Origin: an uncultured archaeon
GTDB taxonomy: Archaea > Halobacteriota > Methanosarcinia > Methanosarcinales > Methanoperedenaceae
Direction: 5' to 3'
Assembly (NCBI GenBank): GCA_902386255.1
Contig: CABMII010000033.1
Coordinates: forward strand, 1 to 36,886
DNA: 36,886 nucleotides
Position numbers and translations under genes: made by a program. Every line of letters begins with the position of its first letter. The first letter of the stretch is position 1. Positions 25,301 to 35,346 of this stretch are shown here, one piece after another. The notes below the pieces were generated by a model. The model did no database searches and had not been told where the DNA came from. It saw only the letters and a program-made list of their open reading frames with translations.

Positions 25301-25331
25301 CGTTCAGTATATTAAACGTAAGTTCAGTATA
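25282..25331. promoter_or_regulatory. Probable operator: GTTCA repeated every 20 bp over the start of the winged-helix MNT gene
   Basis: GTTCA occurs at 25282, 25302 and 25322, exactly 20 bp (about two helical turns) apart; the last two extend to GTTCAGTATA. In addition, ACTGAAC (25291-25297) and GTTCAGT (25302-25308) form a perfect inverted repeat whose centre covers the GTG start codon (25298-25300). The encoded protein has a winged helix, so autoregulation is the natural reading. Confidence 0.6.
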
Positions 25332-25449
25332 AAAAACTATCTGAGTGCATTTCACTCCAACCTAGATTCCCCAATCAGCTTACTGAGGATTTGACGCCAA
25401 TACAAATCCCTAACATTTTATTACCCCTGGTTATCTCCTCGCATGGTAA

Positions 25450-25462
25450 ATATTATATATAG
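25450..25462 (+). promoter_or_regulatory. TATA box for the threonine-synthase-family gene
   Basis: ATATTATATATAG lies about 35 bp before the ATG at 25493. Transcription would start near 25481. GGTGAAG (25482-25488) may act as a short ribosome binding site. Confidence 0.4.
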
Positions 25463-25492
25463 TAATGTTGTATAATGCCTCGGTGAAGTTTA

Positions 25493-26761
25493 ATGAGTCA
25501 CGTTATCGGATTGAAATGCAGGGAATGCGGCGCTGAGTACCCTGCCGTTATCCAGAATACATGTTATGAGTGCTTCGGTCCACTTGAAGTAAATTACGAC
25601 TGGGATTATATTTCTGACCATATCAGCAAAGAGAAAATCGCAGCAGGCCCAAAATCCATATGGAGATATGCAGACCTCCTGCCCCTTGAATCCGAGAGAC
25701 GCATCGACCTTGGCGCAGGTTTCAACACGCTTCATCACGCAGACCGCCTTGGCGCAGCGCTTGGCCTCGATGAACTTTATATCCTTGACGAATCCGTGAA
25801 TCCCACGAATTCCTTTAAAGACAGGGTAACATCAGTAGCCATTTCAAAAGCAATCGAATTCGATGTAAAAGCCGTGGGATGCGCAAGCACAGGCAACCTT
25901 GCGGCAGCCGTGGGCGCACATGCAGCGAAGGCCGGATTGCCCGCTTATATTTTCATCCCCGCCACAATAGAGCTTGGCAAGATTGTCCAGATGCTAATCT
26001 ACGGTCCCAAAGTCATCGCTGTGGAAGGCACGTACGACGACGCCAACCGCCTTGCAAGCGAAGTGGCAGACTCGCATCCGGACTGGGCCTTTGTGAACAT
26101 AAATATCCGTCCTTATTATACGGAAGGTTCAAAGACGCTTGCTTACGAAACAGCAGAGCAGTTGAAATGGCAGGTTCCCGACCATATCGTGGCCCCCATG
26201 GCAAGCGGGGCGCTACTGTGCGCCATATCCCGCGGCTACAAGGAACTTGAACGCGTTGGCCTTGTGGACAAAGCTGATGTCAGGGTTTCAGGGTCGCAGC
26301 CTCTTAATTGTTCACCAATATCCTGCGCAGTCCAGCAGAATAGCGAAGTAGTCCCTGTGAGGAACTTCGAAACTGTAGCGCACAGCCTTGCGATAGGCAA
26401 TCCTGCGGACGGGTACTATGCAAAGAAAACCATCCTGGATTCAGGGGGCTATGCGGCAACGCCTACCGATACCGAAATCATTGAAGCAATCCATCTTCTT
26501 GCAAGGACTGAAGGCATATTCACAGAACCCGCAGGAGGCACTACCATCGCAGGTTTGAAGAAACTTGTCGAGAGCGGACATATACAGCACGATGAACGCG
26601 TCGTTGTATATGTGACCGGAAACGGTCTCAAGGCGCAGGAGACTTTACTTAAGTCATTGCAGCGCCCGCCTGTGATAAAACCAATGCTTAGCGAGTTTGA
26701 AAAACTCACCGTGCCCGGTCTTGATATTCATAAACAGCAAGTGGCTCTTGCACATTCTTAA
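25493..26761 (+). CDS. thrC: Threonine synthase family PLP enzyme
   Basis: A 422-residue fold-type II PLP enzyme. An N-terminal zinc ribbon has Cys9, Cys12, Cys24 and Cys27. The PLP-binding lysine is Lys109 in NPTNSFKDR. CASTGNLAAAVGAHAAKAG provides the phosphate loop. Threonine synthase makes threonine from phosphohomoserine. In Methanosarcinales a paralogue acts as cysteate synthase in coenzyme M formation, and this cannot be excluded by eye. The gene is followed after 11 bp by a MoaD/SAMP-type protein, which raises the possibility of a sulfur-transfer role. The N-terminal ribbon and length fit threonine synthase best. Confidence 0.85.
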   Translation: MSHVIGLKCRECGAEYPAVIQNTCYECFGPLEVNYDWDYISDHISKEKIAAGPKSIWRYADLLPLESERRIDLGAGFNTLHHADRLGAALGLDELYILDESVNPTNSFKDRVTSVAISKAIEFDVKAVGCASTGNLAAAVGAHAAKAGLPAYIFIPATIELGKIVQMLIYGPKVIAVEGTYDDANRLASEVADSHPDWAFVNINIRPYYTEGSKTLAYETAEQLKWQVPDHIVAPMASGALLCAISRGYKELERVGLVDKADVRVSGSQPLNCSPISCAVQQNSEVVPVRNFETVAHSLAIGNPADGYYAKKTILDSGGYAATPTDTEIIEAIHLLARTEGIFTEPAGGTTIAGLKKLVESGHIQHDERVVVYVTGNGLKAQETLLKSLQRPPVIKPMLSEFEKLTVPGLDIHKQQVALAHS

Positions 26762-26772
26762 AGGTGATACAA

Positions 26773-27048
26773 ATGGTCAAAATAAGATTTTCATCTGCAT
26801 TGAGCAATGTTACCCATGCTCGCGAAACGACCCTGGAACTCGGCGATACGACAGTAAAAACCGTGCTGGATAAACTTGTTGAACAATTCGGCCCGGATTT
26901 TGAGCGCCGCATCCTTGACAAAGGCGAAGTGAGGCGGTTTGTCAACCTGTATGTGAACGGCGAGGATATCAGGCATTTAAATGGCCTGGCAAGCCCAGTT
27001 AAGGACGCAGATGAGATATCCATACTCCCGGCAGTGAGCGGCGGATAA
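26773..27048 (+). CDS. MoaD/ThiS-type ubiquitin-like protein (SAMP-like)
   Basis: A 91-residue beta-grasp protein ending in Gly-Gly (AVSGG), the residue pair that is adenylated or thiocarboxylated by E1-like enzymes. The ATG at 26773 has AGGTGAT just upstream, while a GTG at 26764 is inside that site. Members carry sulfur for molybdopterin, thiolated tRNA or amino-acid synthesis, or act as protein modifiers (SAMPs) in archaea. It is the second gene of a pair with the threonine synthase gene and converges on the Lon-like gene 10 bp away. No E1-like gene is in the window. Confidence 0.85.
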   Translation: MVKIRFSSALSNVTHARETTLELGDTTVKTVLDKLVEQFGPDFERRILDKGEVRRFVNLYVNGEDIRHLNGLASPVKDADEISILPAVSGG

Positions 27049-27058
27049 GACTACCGTT

Positions 27059-28897
27059 TTATTTTTTATTCAAACGTCTTACAATTAAGATTGCGGCGAC
27101 TGCAGCAATCGCTTCAAAAGCCGGAACTGGTTTTGTTGGTGTTTTTGCTGTAGCTGCCTGAGTGGGTACAAGCTCGGGTACGTAAGGAGTAACGGTAGGT
27201 TTTACAGGTACTTTATTCGAGGCTACGGCATGGGAATTAAGAATAACCGATGTTTTTGCTACCATTTTCGCATATGAATACTGGGATATTTCATCGAAGG
27301 TACTGTTCAGCGTTTCTGCATATTCATAAGCGCTTACCGCAAGCGTTGGTTCTACACCATTCATCCTTGCTTCGTTTATTGCGGCTTCCGCATCAGCGGC
27401 GCTCTGTTCTATCTTTTTGTTTGCATCATCAACCCCCAATAACCCTATGGCTGTACTTGATCTCACGGTGATTTGAAGGGAGTCGAATATAGCACCTGAA
27501 TAATACCCGCGCTGCATCTCCTGCTGGGCGAGGGTTATATCATTATCAGTACCTGAAATAACGGGATGCCCGCTGCTTTCAGTCAGGAGCGCCTGAACGT
27601 AGGTACTGATTGATTGCGCCTGGCTCAGGTACCAGCCTGCGCGGTCTTTCAACGTATTTTCAGGTATGATTTTTCCTGTAGGCAAGGCAAGCGTCAGCCA
27701 CCATTGTGCCGTGCGCGCCCTTTCATTTGCAAAAGCAAGGGATTGGATCTTTTCTGCAGAATCGTTAAGGCTTCTGGCGTCGTTCAGTCTTGCCCTTGCA
27801 GCCGTTATCCTGGATTCAGCCGCCCCAACCGCTCCCACATCGCTCACACCGTACAGTTTAAAATTTTCAAGGTCTTTCTCTGAACTCTGTATCTGGTTTT
27901 GAACACTATCGTCAAGCCCGGCAAGATATTGTTCTTTATTTGAAGCTTTGCTGTATCCGTAATTCCACTGGGCAATGCGGATGTCTATCATGGAGTTAAA
28001 ATAAAGAGAAGTCGCAGCGTAATATTTCTTTTCGTTATACATATTATTCGCATTCACCTGGATTTCTTTAGCCTGGTTCATGAAAGTATCATCCTTTACC
28101 TGTGAAGCAACTCCTTCGTACATATCGCCTGATTCATTTTTCAACCTGGCCGCAAGAGGTTCAAGCAAATTGAGATAATCCGGCGTAATGATAGTGCCAT
28201 TGTATGTCGGTTTATTGATATCATGGCCTGTAAACGCCAGAACAGCATCCTGAATAGTACCTACTTCTTTAACATCAACATTTAGTTTTTTCCCGAGTTC
28301 AACTACATCGACGTTTTCGGTCGTTACCTGGTTGACAATAAATGGACCATTTGTCCTGCTGGTGGTATTCTGGATGGTAACCGTGCTCTGCCCCTGCGGA
28401 ATGAGGAAAAGTGTGGCATTGCTTGCCGCCGCAGCCTCAAGCTTATAAGGAATACCTCCGACCGGTCCTATCGACTCATCCGGGTTTATCATGCCTGTCA
28501 TGACTACCCCGGGCTTCACCGTCCAGTTGTTTACGGCAGCAATTGTAGCCACGGTCAGAGCCCCGCCCGCCGATGGCCCTCCTATGATTGGCGAACTTAT
28601 ATCAATAATATAGTAAAAATCATACGCTTTTTCATCTATACCCAACACGTCAGAAGCCACCATCGCCGCAATCCTCGCCGAACCCTGCAAATCGACCTGT
28701 GTATAAGGATTCGTGTCCACAAAAACATGACCCGTACCGTTGGTGACTATCACCGTGGCGCCAAGAAGAATACCTTCATCACCGCCGTCCGTGGTTCTAT
28801 CAGCAACGAGCGGGATTGAGACGCCGCCTTCAAGTGCGTGAGCGCTGTTCAAAGTAGCCAGAAACACTAAAAATAACAACAAAAATTTATTGGACAT
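27059..28897 (-). CDS. Secreted Lon-type (S16) protease with C-terminal membrane/sorting tail
   Basis: A 612-residue protein. The ATG at 28897 has AGGA eight bases upstream and starts a clean signal peptide (MSNKFLLLFLVFLATLNSAHA); a start 24 bases earlier has neither. Residues about 25-230 are a Lon proteolytic domain with the Ser-Lys dyad Ser109 (GGPSAGGAL) and Lys152 (GGIPYKLEAA), 43 residues apart, the spacing seen in Lon. No AAA domain is present. Residues 250-560 are helical repeats with many Asn and Gln. A Pro/Thr-rich linker (VPVKPTVTPYVPELVPTQAA) leads to PAFEAIAAVAAILIV and RRLNKK, a tail much like PGF-CTERM signals of archaeosortase substrates. The protein thus acts outside the cell, tethered to the membrane or S-layer. 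Confidence 0.85.
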   Translation of the reverse strand: MSNKFLLLFLVFLATLNSAHALEGGVSIPLVADRTTDGGDEGILLGATVIVTNGTGHVFVDTNPYTQVDLQGSARIAAMVASDVLGIDEKAYDFYYIIDISSPIIGGPSAGGALTVATIAAVNNWTVKPGVVMTGMINPDESIGPVGGIPYKLEAAAASNATLFLIPQGQSTVTIQNTTSRTNGPFIVNQVTTENVDVVELGKKLNVDVKEVGTIQDAVLAFTGHDINKPTYNGTIITPDYLNLLEPLAARLKNESGDMYEGVASQVKDDTFMNQAKEIQVNANNMYNEKKYYAATSLYFNSMIDIRIAQWNYGYSKASNKEQYLAGLDDSVQNQIQSSEKDLENFKLYGVSDVGAVGAAESRITAARARLNDARSLNDSAEKIQSLAFANERARTAQWWLTLALPTGKIIPENTLKDRAGWYLSQAQSISTYVQALLTESSGHPVISGTDNDITLAQQEMQRGYYSGAIFDSLQITVRSSTAIGLLGVDDANKKIEQSAADAEAAINEARMNGVEPTLAVSAYEYAETLNSTFDEISQYSYAKMVAKTSVILNSHAVASNKVPVKPTVTPYVPELVPTQAATAKTPTKPVPAFEAIAAVAAILIVRRLNKK

Positions 28898-28946
28898 ATC
28901 AGTTTTCCTGCAAATACTCATATATTAGATAAAATACTTAAAACCA

Positions 28947-29837
28947 ATGTTTATGCACCTCAATGACCCTTATACTATCCCATACAAAGGTATTTACGCA
29001 GTGGCTGACCGAAAAAACGAATATGTTGAAATAATGGAACACTCCAACTGCTACGGGGGTTCTGCGTGGGCTTTATACCATTATTCAAAGAGCCCGCTCG
29101 TCATGAAAAGCCGCGCTGTGGGGGATATGATGCGTTACCTTGTAAAAGTGGGGAATTCGTCTCTTCTTCTTCGCTCTTCAACTGCCGCCGCGGGTATTGA
29201 ATCTGTTCTTGTAAATGATGACGAGATTGAAATAACCTACAGCGGTCTTGGCGGCGGCGGCGTGGGCGCAACGACATGCAGGGCATATGCAAACGGGGTT
29301 CTTCGATGCAATATTACAGAGTCAGGCGGAGGAAAACGCGCAAGCGGCACAATCGTTGTCCCACGGAGGGAAAGGGTGCTTATAGGAATCGATAATACCG
29401 ACTCAAAAGAGGTTGGAGCGACATGGACGCTGGCGCACAATATCGCAGACGCAGTTGATTCAAATGAGCATAAATACATCTCCCATACCCTTGTCCAGCT
29501 TTACCCGGTTCCTGATAAGACCCAGAACTGTGTGGCTACCGTACTTGAATTTGCCTGTACCCGCGGAGCAAGGGAAGAATTACTTGATATGATAAAAGAA
29601 GGACTCCTGGAATATAGCGTTTCGCAAGAGACCGGGATGGTGGCATTATCGGATTTTGATGCTTCCGCGCTCATGGAATACAGCAGGCTTTGCAGAAGTG
29701 AAATGATTTCAAAAGAACTTACTTTAAAGACCGCTCATGATAACGGCGTTGAGATTTGTATCGGGGGCAAAGGCATCATAGGCGCGCTCGCAGCATTGCC
29801 CTGGTTTTCCAGAAATGATGAATCGGTGGCGATATGA
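28947..29837 (+). CDS. Methanogenesis marker protein 11
   Basis: A 296-residue protein of the methanogenesis marker 11 family, found almost only in organisms with methyl-coenzyme M reductase. Marks are HSNCYGGSAWALYHYSKSP in the N-terminal part and GIDNTDSKEVGATWTLAHNI near residue 145, a nucleotide-binding style motif shared with the TiaS family. The function is unknown. A second ATG lies two codons after the first. The stop overlaps the next gene as ATGA. Confidence 0.8.
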   Translation: MFMHLNDPYTIPYKGIYAVADRKNEYVEIMEHSNCYGGSAWALYHYSKSPLVMKSRAVGDMMRYLVKVGNSSLLLRSSTAAAGIESVLVNDDEIEITYSGLGGGGVGATTCRAYANGVLRCNITESGGGKRASGTIVVPRRERVLIGIDNTDSKEVGATWTLAHNIADAVDSNEHKYISHTLVQLYPVPDKTQNCVATVLEFACTRGAREELLDMIKEGLLEYSVSQETGMVALSDFDASALMEYSRLCRSEMISKELTLKTAHDNGVEICIGGKGIIGALAALPWFSRNDESVAI

Positions 29838-31303
29838 AAACCGCTGTATTGGGCATTGATGCAGTTGTTTTGGGTCTTCTTGACAGCGGCGTAAGAAACG
29901 TGACAGGCGTCCCCGGCTTTCCTGTGACTGGACTTATGGATGCTCTCAAAGACACTGAATTCGGGGACTTAAGGCACGAATGGTCGGTCAATGAAAAGGT
30001 TGCGCTTGAAATAGCGCTTGGTTCATCTGTGTGCGGAGAACGCAGCGCGGTGATTACAAAGCATGTGGGAATGAATATACTCGCAGACCCGCTTGTGACT
30101 TCGGCAACGCACACCATAGGCGCAGGCGTGGTCATAATTGCGGGAGACGACCCCGGCATCCAGAAATCCCAGAACGAGCAGGATTCGAGATTTTACGGGC
30201 TTCTTGCTGAGGTTCCTGTATTTGACCCTTCGACAGCTGAAACTGCCTACCTTTGCATTAAAGAGGCGTTTCTTTTATCAGAAAAAGTGAGAACTCCTGT
30301 AATCATCAGGCTTACAGACAGATTACTGAAAAAAGAGGGTAAAATTACGCGGAAGAAAAGCGAAAATGCCGCGTCGCCTCTTGATAAGAAAATATGGCAG
30401 CTTACGATGCGGGGCAAGCACGAACGATTCCACAGGGAGTCCTATCCTGAAATGTGCAGGTATGCCGAAAATTCAAAACTGAACACATTCACAAAAAAAG
30501 ACGAAATCGGAATAATCTCATCAGGGTTTCCAGCATCACTTGTTGATTCTATCGTATCCCCCGATTTTTCCCACCTTTCCATCACAACTGTAAATCCTTT
30601 GCCTCTTGATTTGATTAACCGTTTCATAAGGGGGCATAAGCGCATCCTTGTCGTTGAAGAAACCGAACCAGTTATTGAAAAACAGATTTCAGGAAAGGTA
30701 TTGGGGAAACTGACCGGGCACCTGCCATTCGGAATTATTGAAGTAACTGATATCCAAAAAGCGATTGGAGATATGAAGAAAGATAATGTGTCACGCAAAA
30801 TAACCCCGGAGACTATAAAGAAGCGTGGAGCCCGCCCTTTATGCGAAGACTGTCCGTACCTGCCCCTGTATAAAGCTGTAAAAGAACTGGATGTGCCTGT
30901 CGCGGGCGACCTCGGATGCTCGGTATTGACATCATCACCGCCGCTATCTCTTCTTGACGCAGCTTTTTCCCTTGGCTCATCCATCGGCACAGCCTGCGGT
31001 TTTAACAGGAAAGGGATTGCGATTATCGGAGATTTCGGCCTCGCGCATTCAGGAATCCAGGGACTTATCAACGCAGTCCATAACGGGCATGAAGTGGTGG
31101 TGATTGTCCTGCAAAACGAGGTGGCTGCTATGACTGGCGGGCAGGCCGTTCCTGATTTGACAGAACTTGTCAGGTCTTATATTAACGATACTGAGATAAT
31201 ATACCCCCAGTCTGATATTGACATGAAAACGTTGCTTGAGAAAAAACTCAAAGCCAATGGGATTTCCGTAATTTTGGCAAGAGCGAAGTGCCCGAGATTT
31301 TGA
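29834..31303 (+). CDS. IorA-like thiamine-diphosphate enzyme without the ferredoxin domain
   Basis: A 489-residue protein like the alpha subunit of indolepyruvate:ferredoxin oxidoreductase. The Pyr-type domain is N-terminal (TGVPGFPVTGLMDAL, NEKVALEIALGSSVCGERSAV). RPLCEDCPYLPLY matches the cysteine motif before the TPP domain. The TPP domain shows GDLGCSVL and IGDFGLAHSGIQGLINAVHN, then AAMTGGQ. True IorA is about 600-650 residues with a two-cluster ferredoxin tail; here the protein stops at KCPRF with no CxxCxxCxxxC. No IorB gene is adjacent. The 4-bp overlap with mmp11 suggests a joint role in a methanogen-specific path; the substrate is unknown. Confidence 0.8.
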   Translation: MKTAVLGIDAVVLGLLDSGVRNVTGVPGFPVTGLMDALKDTEFGDLRHEWSVNEKVALEIALGSSVCGERSAVITKHVGMNILADPLVTSATHTIGAGVVIIAGDDPGIQKSQNEQDSRFYGLLAEVPVFDPSTAETAYLCIKEAFLLSEKVRTPVIIRLTDRLLKKEGKITRKKSENAASPLDKKIWQLTMRGKHERFHRESYPEMCRYAENSKLNTFTKKDEIGIISSGFPASLVDSIVSPDFSHLSITTVNPLPLDLINRFIRGHKRILVVEETEPVIEKQISGKVLGKLTGHLPFGIIEVTDIQKAIGDMKKDNVSRKITPETIKKRGARPLCEDCPYLPLYKAVKELDVPVAGDLGCSVLTSSPPLSLLDAAFSLGSSIGTACGFNRKGIAIIGDFGLAHSGIQGLINAVHNGHEVVVIVLQNEVAAMTGGQAVPDLTELVRSYINDTEIIYPQSDIDMKTLLEKKLKANGISVILARAKCPRF

Positions 31304-31357
31304 TTCATCACTTCACATGATGCTTTATCTATTATCAGGACTAAAATATAACTATAA

Positions 31358-33574
<2,217 letters not shown>

Positions 33575-33576
33575 AA

Positions 33577-34026
33577 ATGAAAAAAAATACGGATTTTGAT
33601 GAATTCCTGAAACAATTAGAAGAAGCCCTGGATAATATCATACAGGAAATCGATGAAGCAGATATTCCTGAAAATATGCCTGTTAGTATCAATATTTCGA
33701 TTAACCTGTTTCCGGTTATGATTCCAGGCGCAGGGAATATTGGTGCCAGGAAGCCCTCCAAAACCCCTGTCGATATACTTGAAACCAATGAAAAAGTCCA
33801 CGCAATAATCGGGATTCCGGGGATGGAATTGAATAATTTAAAAATCGTTGGTTCAGGAAAAATGCTTGAAATCATTTCGATCAATCCTGAAAGAAAGGTA
33901 ATAGAAAAAATCGAATTGCCCGCAAGGGTCAATAAAACAGGTATGAAAGCAGCATTGAAGAACGGTATTCTTGAGATTGTATTTAATAAATCAAAAAACG
34001 CAAGGAAAAACGCTAAAAGTCAGTAA
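33577..34026 (+). CDS. Hsp20/alpha-crystallin-like small heat-shock protein
   Basis: A 149-residue protein. Residues 1-70 are an acidic, helical N-terminal arm. Residues 70-140 match the alpha-crystallin core: VDILETNEKVHAIIGIPGME, LEIISINPERKVIEKIELPA and MKAALKNGILEIVFNK, the last being the hallmark end of the family. AAGGA precedes the ATG, and the gap to cdc48 is 2 bp, so both are made from one transcript: a holdase beside an unfoldase. Confidence 0.85.
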   Translation: MKKNTDFDEFLKQLEEALDNIIQEIDEADIPENMPVSINISINLFPVMIPGAGNIGARKPSKTPVDILETNEKVHAIIGIPGMELNNLKIVGSGKMLEIISINPERKVIEKIELPARVNKTGMKAALKNGILEIVFNKSKNARKNAKSQ

Positions 34027-34062
34027 AGCTTTTAATCAGTGAATTCCTGTTAAGGGGGTATT

Positions 34063-34935
34063 ATGATTGATATCGCTCTCCCAAAAGGCAGTCTTGAAGA
34101 GCAGACTCTTCTTTTATTCAAACAGGCTGACCTTGAGATTCGCAAAACTGACCGCGAGTATAACCCTACAGTGAAAGACCCGAGAATCAGGAAGGTTAAA
34201 ATCCTCCGGCCCCAGGAAATCCCAAAATACGTTGAGGAGGGTTACTTTGACCTGGGCATATCAGGCAAGGACTGGGTAATGGAATCGGATTCTGACGTGG
34301 TTGAGGTCGCGGATATGTTTTACAGCAAAATGGGGGAGGGAATCGTGAAAATCGTGGTTGCGGTGCCGAATGAGCGGGATATCAGGACTGCAAAGGATAT
34401 TAAACCCGGAAGCAGGGTCTCGACAGAGTATCCCAAACTCACGAAGAGATTTTTTGAGAACCTTGGAATCCAGGTGGATATCCGCTATTCGTATGGCGCA
34501 ACTGAGGCAAAGGTTCCCGAACTTGTGGATGTGATTGTTGATTTGACAGAAACCGGTTCAACGCTGCGCAAGAACGGGTTAAAAATCGTGGATATCATTC
34601 TTGAATCCAATACAAAGCTCATTGCGAATAAAAAATCATGGAAAGACCCGGTGAAACGCAGGGAAATCGAGGAGATAAAAATCCTCCTGCAGGCAGTACT
34701 TGAAGCGCGGGGCAAGGTCTATATTGTTATGAATGTCCCGGAGTCCAGGCTGGACAGCGTTGTGAGCGCCCTACCTGCCATGAAAAAACCCACTGTATCA
34801 AAACTCTATAAATCTGATTATTATGCTGTGGAAACCGTGGTAAGCAAGAGCGAAATCAATATACTTATCCCGAAACTCAAGAGCCTCGGGGCAGAGGATA
34901 TTCTTGAGATGGATATTGCAAAGATTGTGCATTAA
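34063..34935 (+). CDS. hisG: ATP phosphoribosyltransferase, long form
   Basis: The 290-residue enzyme catalyses the first step of histidine synthesis, PRPP plus ATP. The periplasmic-binding-like catalytic half shows IALPKGSLEEQT, FDLGISGKDWVME, DVIVDLTETGSTLRKNGLK. Residues about 215-290 form the ACT-like regulatory domain of the long form that binds histidine (AVETVVSKSEINILIPKLKS). GGGGGT lies four bases before the ATG. The other his genes are not in the window. Confidence 0.95.
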   Translation: MIDIALPKGSLEEQTLLLFKQADLEIRKTDREYNPTVKDPRIRKVKILRPQEIPKYVEEGYFDLGISGKDWVMESDSDVVEVADMFYSKMGEGIVKIVVAVPNERDIRTAKDIKPGSRVSTEYPKLTKRFFENLGIQVDIRYSYGATEAKVPELVDVIVDLTETGSTLRKNGLKIVDIILESNTKLIANKKSWKDPVKRREIEEIKILLQAVLEARGKVYIVMNVPESRLDSVVSALPAMKKPTVSKLYKSDYYAVETVVSKSEINILIPKLKSLGAEDILEMDIAKIVH

Positions 34936-34985
34936 GAACAGTAGTAGGGCTGATAAAAACGGTTAAAGCCCAGCGTGTACTAACA

Positions 34986-34995
34986 TTTATAAATA
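34986..34995 (+). promoter_or_regulatory. TATA box for the AbrB gene
   Basis: TTTATAAATA is a near-consensus archaeal TATA box. Its expected start site about 25 bases on falls at the GTG at 35017, so the message is probably leaderless. Confidence 0.6.
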
Positions 34996-35016
34996 TCCAA
35001 GCCATTAGTTTAATTG

Positions 35017-35250
35017 GTGTTTACCTTGGAAGTTTCTCATAGCAGAATAACCCAAAACAAACAGATTAAAATTCCAGACAAAATACTGGATATGCTGGGT
35101 CTGAAATCCGGAGAAGAAATTAGAATGACTGTAGTGAATAAGAAACTGATAGTAGAGGCATCATCTGACCCTGTTGACGGACTTTCAGGAATAATTGAAA
35201 TCAAAGAGACTGAAGCTGAAAAGCTTATAGAATCTGAAGAGTGGTATTGA
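35017..35250 (+). CDS. AbrB/MazE-like antitoxin (VapB type)
   Basis: A 77-residue protein with a swapped-hairpin AbrB domain at its N terminus (LEVSHSRITQNKQIKIPDKI, LGLKSGEEIRMTVVNKKLIVEA), followed by a short acidic tail (IKETEAEKLIESEEWY) of the kind that binds a toxin. Start choice is uncertain: TTG at 35014, GTG at 35017 or TTG at 35026; the TATA spacing favours 35017. It would normally bind its own promoter and neutralise the toxin encoded directly behind it, but that gene appears to be collapsed. Confidence 0.8.
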   Translation: MFTLEVSHSRITQNKQIKIPDKILDMLGLKSGEEIRMTVVNKKLIVEASSDPVDGLSGIIEIKETEAEKLIESEEWY

Positions 35251-35331
35251 TTGTCTCTAACCCAAGTTCCAAGTGGAACAAATATGTATATTGATGCAAA
35301 TATACCGGGAATAACTGCCTGGATGCCTTAA
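35251..35331 (+). pseudogene. Remnant of a PIN-domain (VapC) toxin gene
   Basis: Directly after the antitoxin stop, a TTG opens 26 codons reading LSLTQVPSGTNMYIDAN then IPGITAWMP and a stop. The first part fits the N terminus of archaeal PIN toxins, including the first catalytic Asp in YIDAN. The last part fits the way such proteins often end (IPGITVW-like). The rest of the domain, about 110 residues, is missing, so this looks like an in-frame internal deletion. I infer this from family patterns; no alignment was run. Confidence 0.6.
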
Positions 35332-35346
35332 CACCGTGCATTGAAG

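Noticed and set aside
30442-31071. 209-codon minus-strand frame
   Set aside because: It is antisense to the IorA-like gene, which has clear TPP motifs in this region.
34947-34971. GGGCT...AGCCC hairpin after hisG
   Set aside because: Only five base pairs with a 15-base loop and no T-run behind it; too weak to call a terminator.
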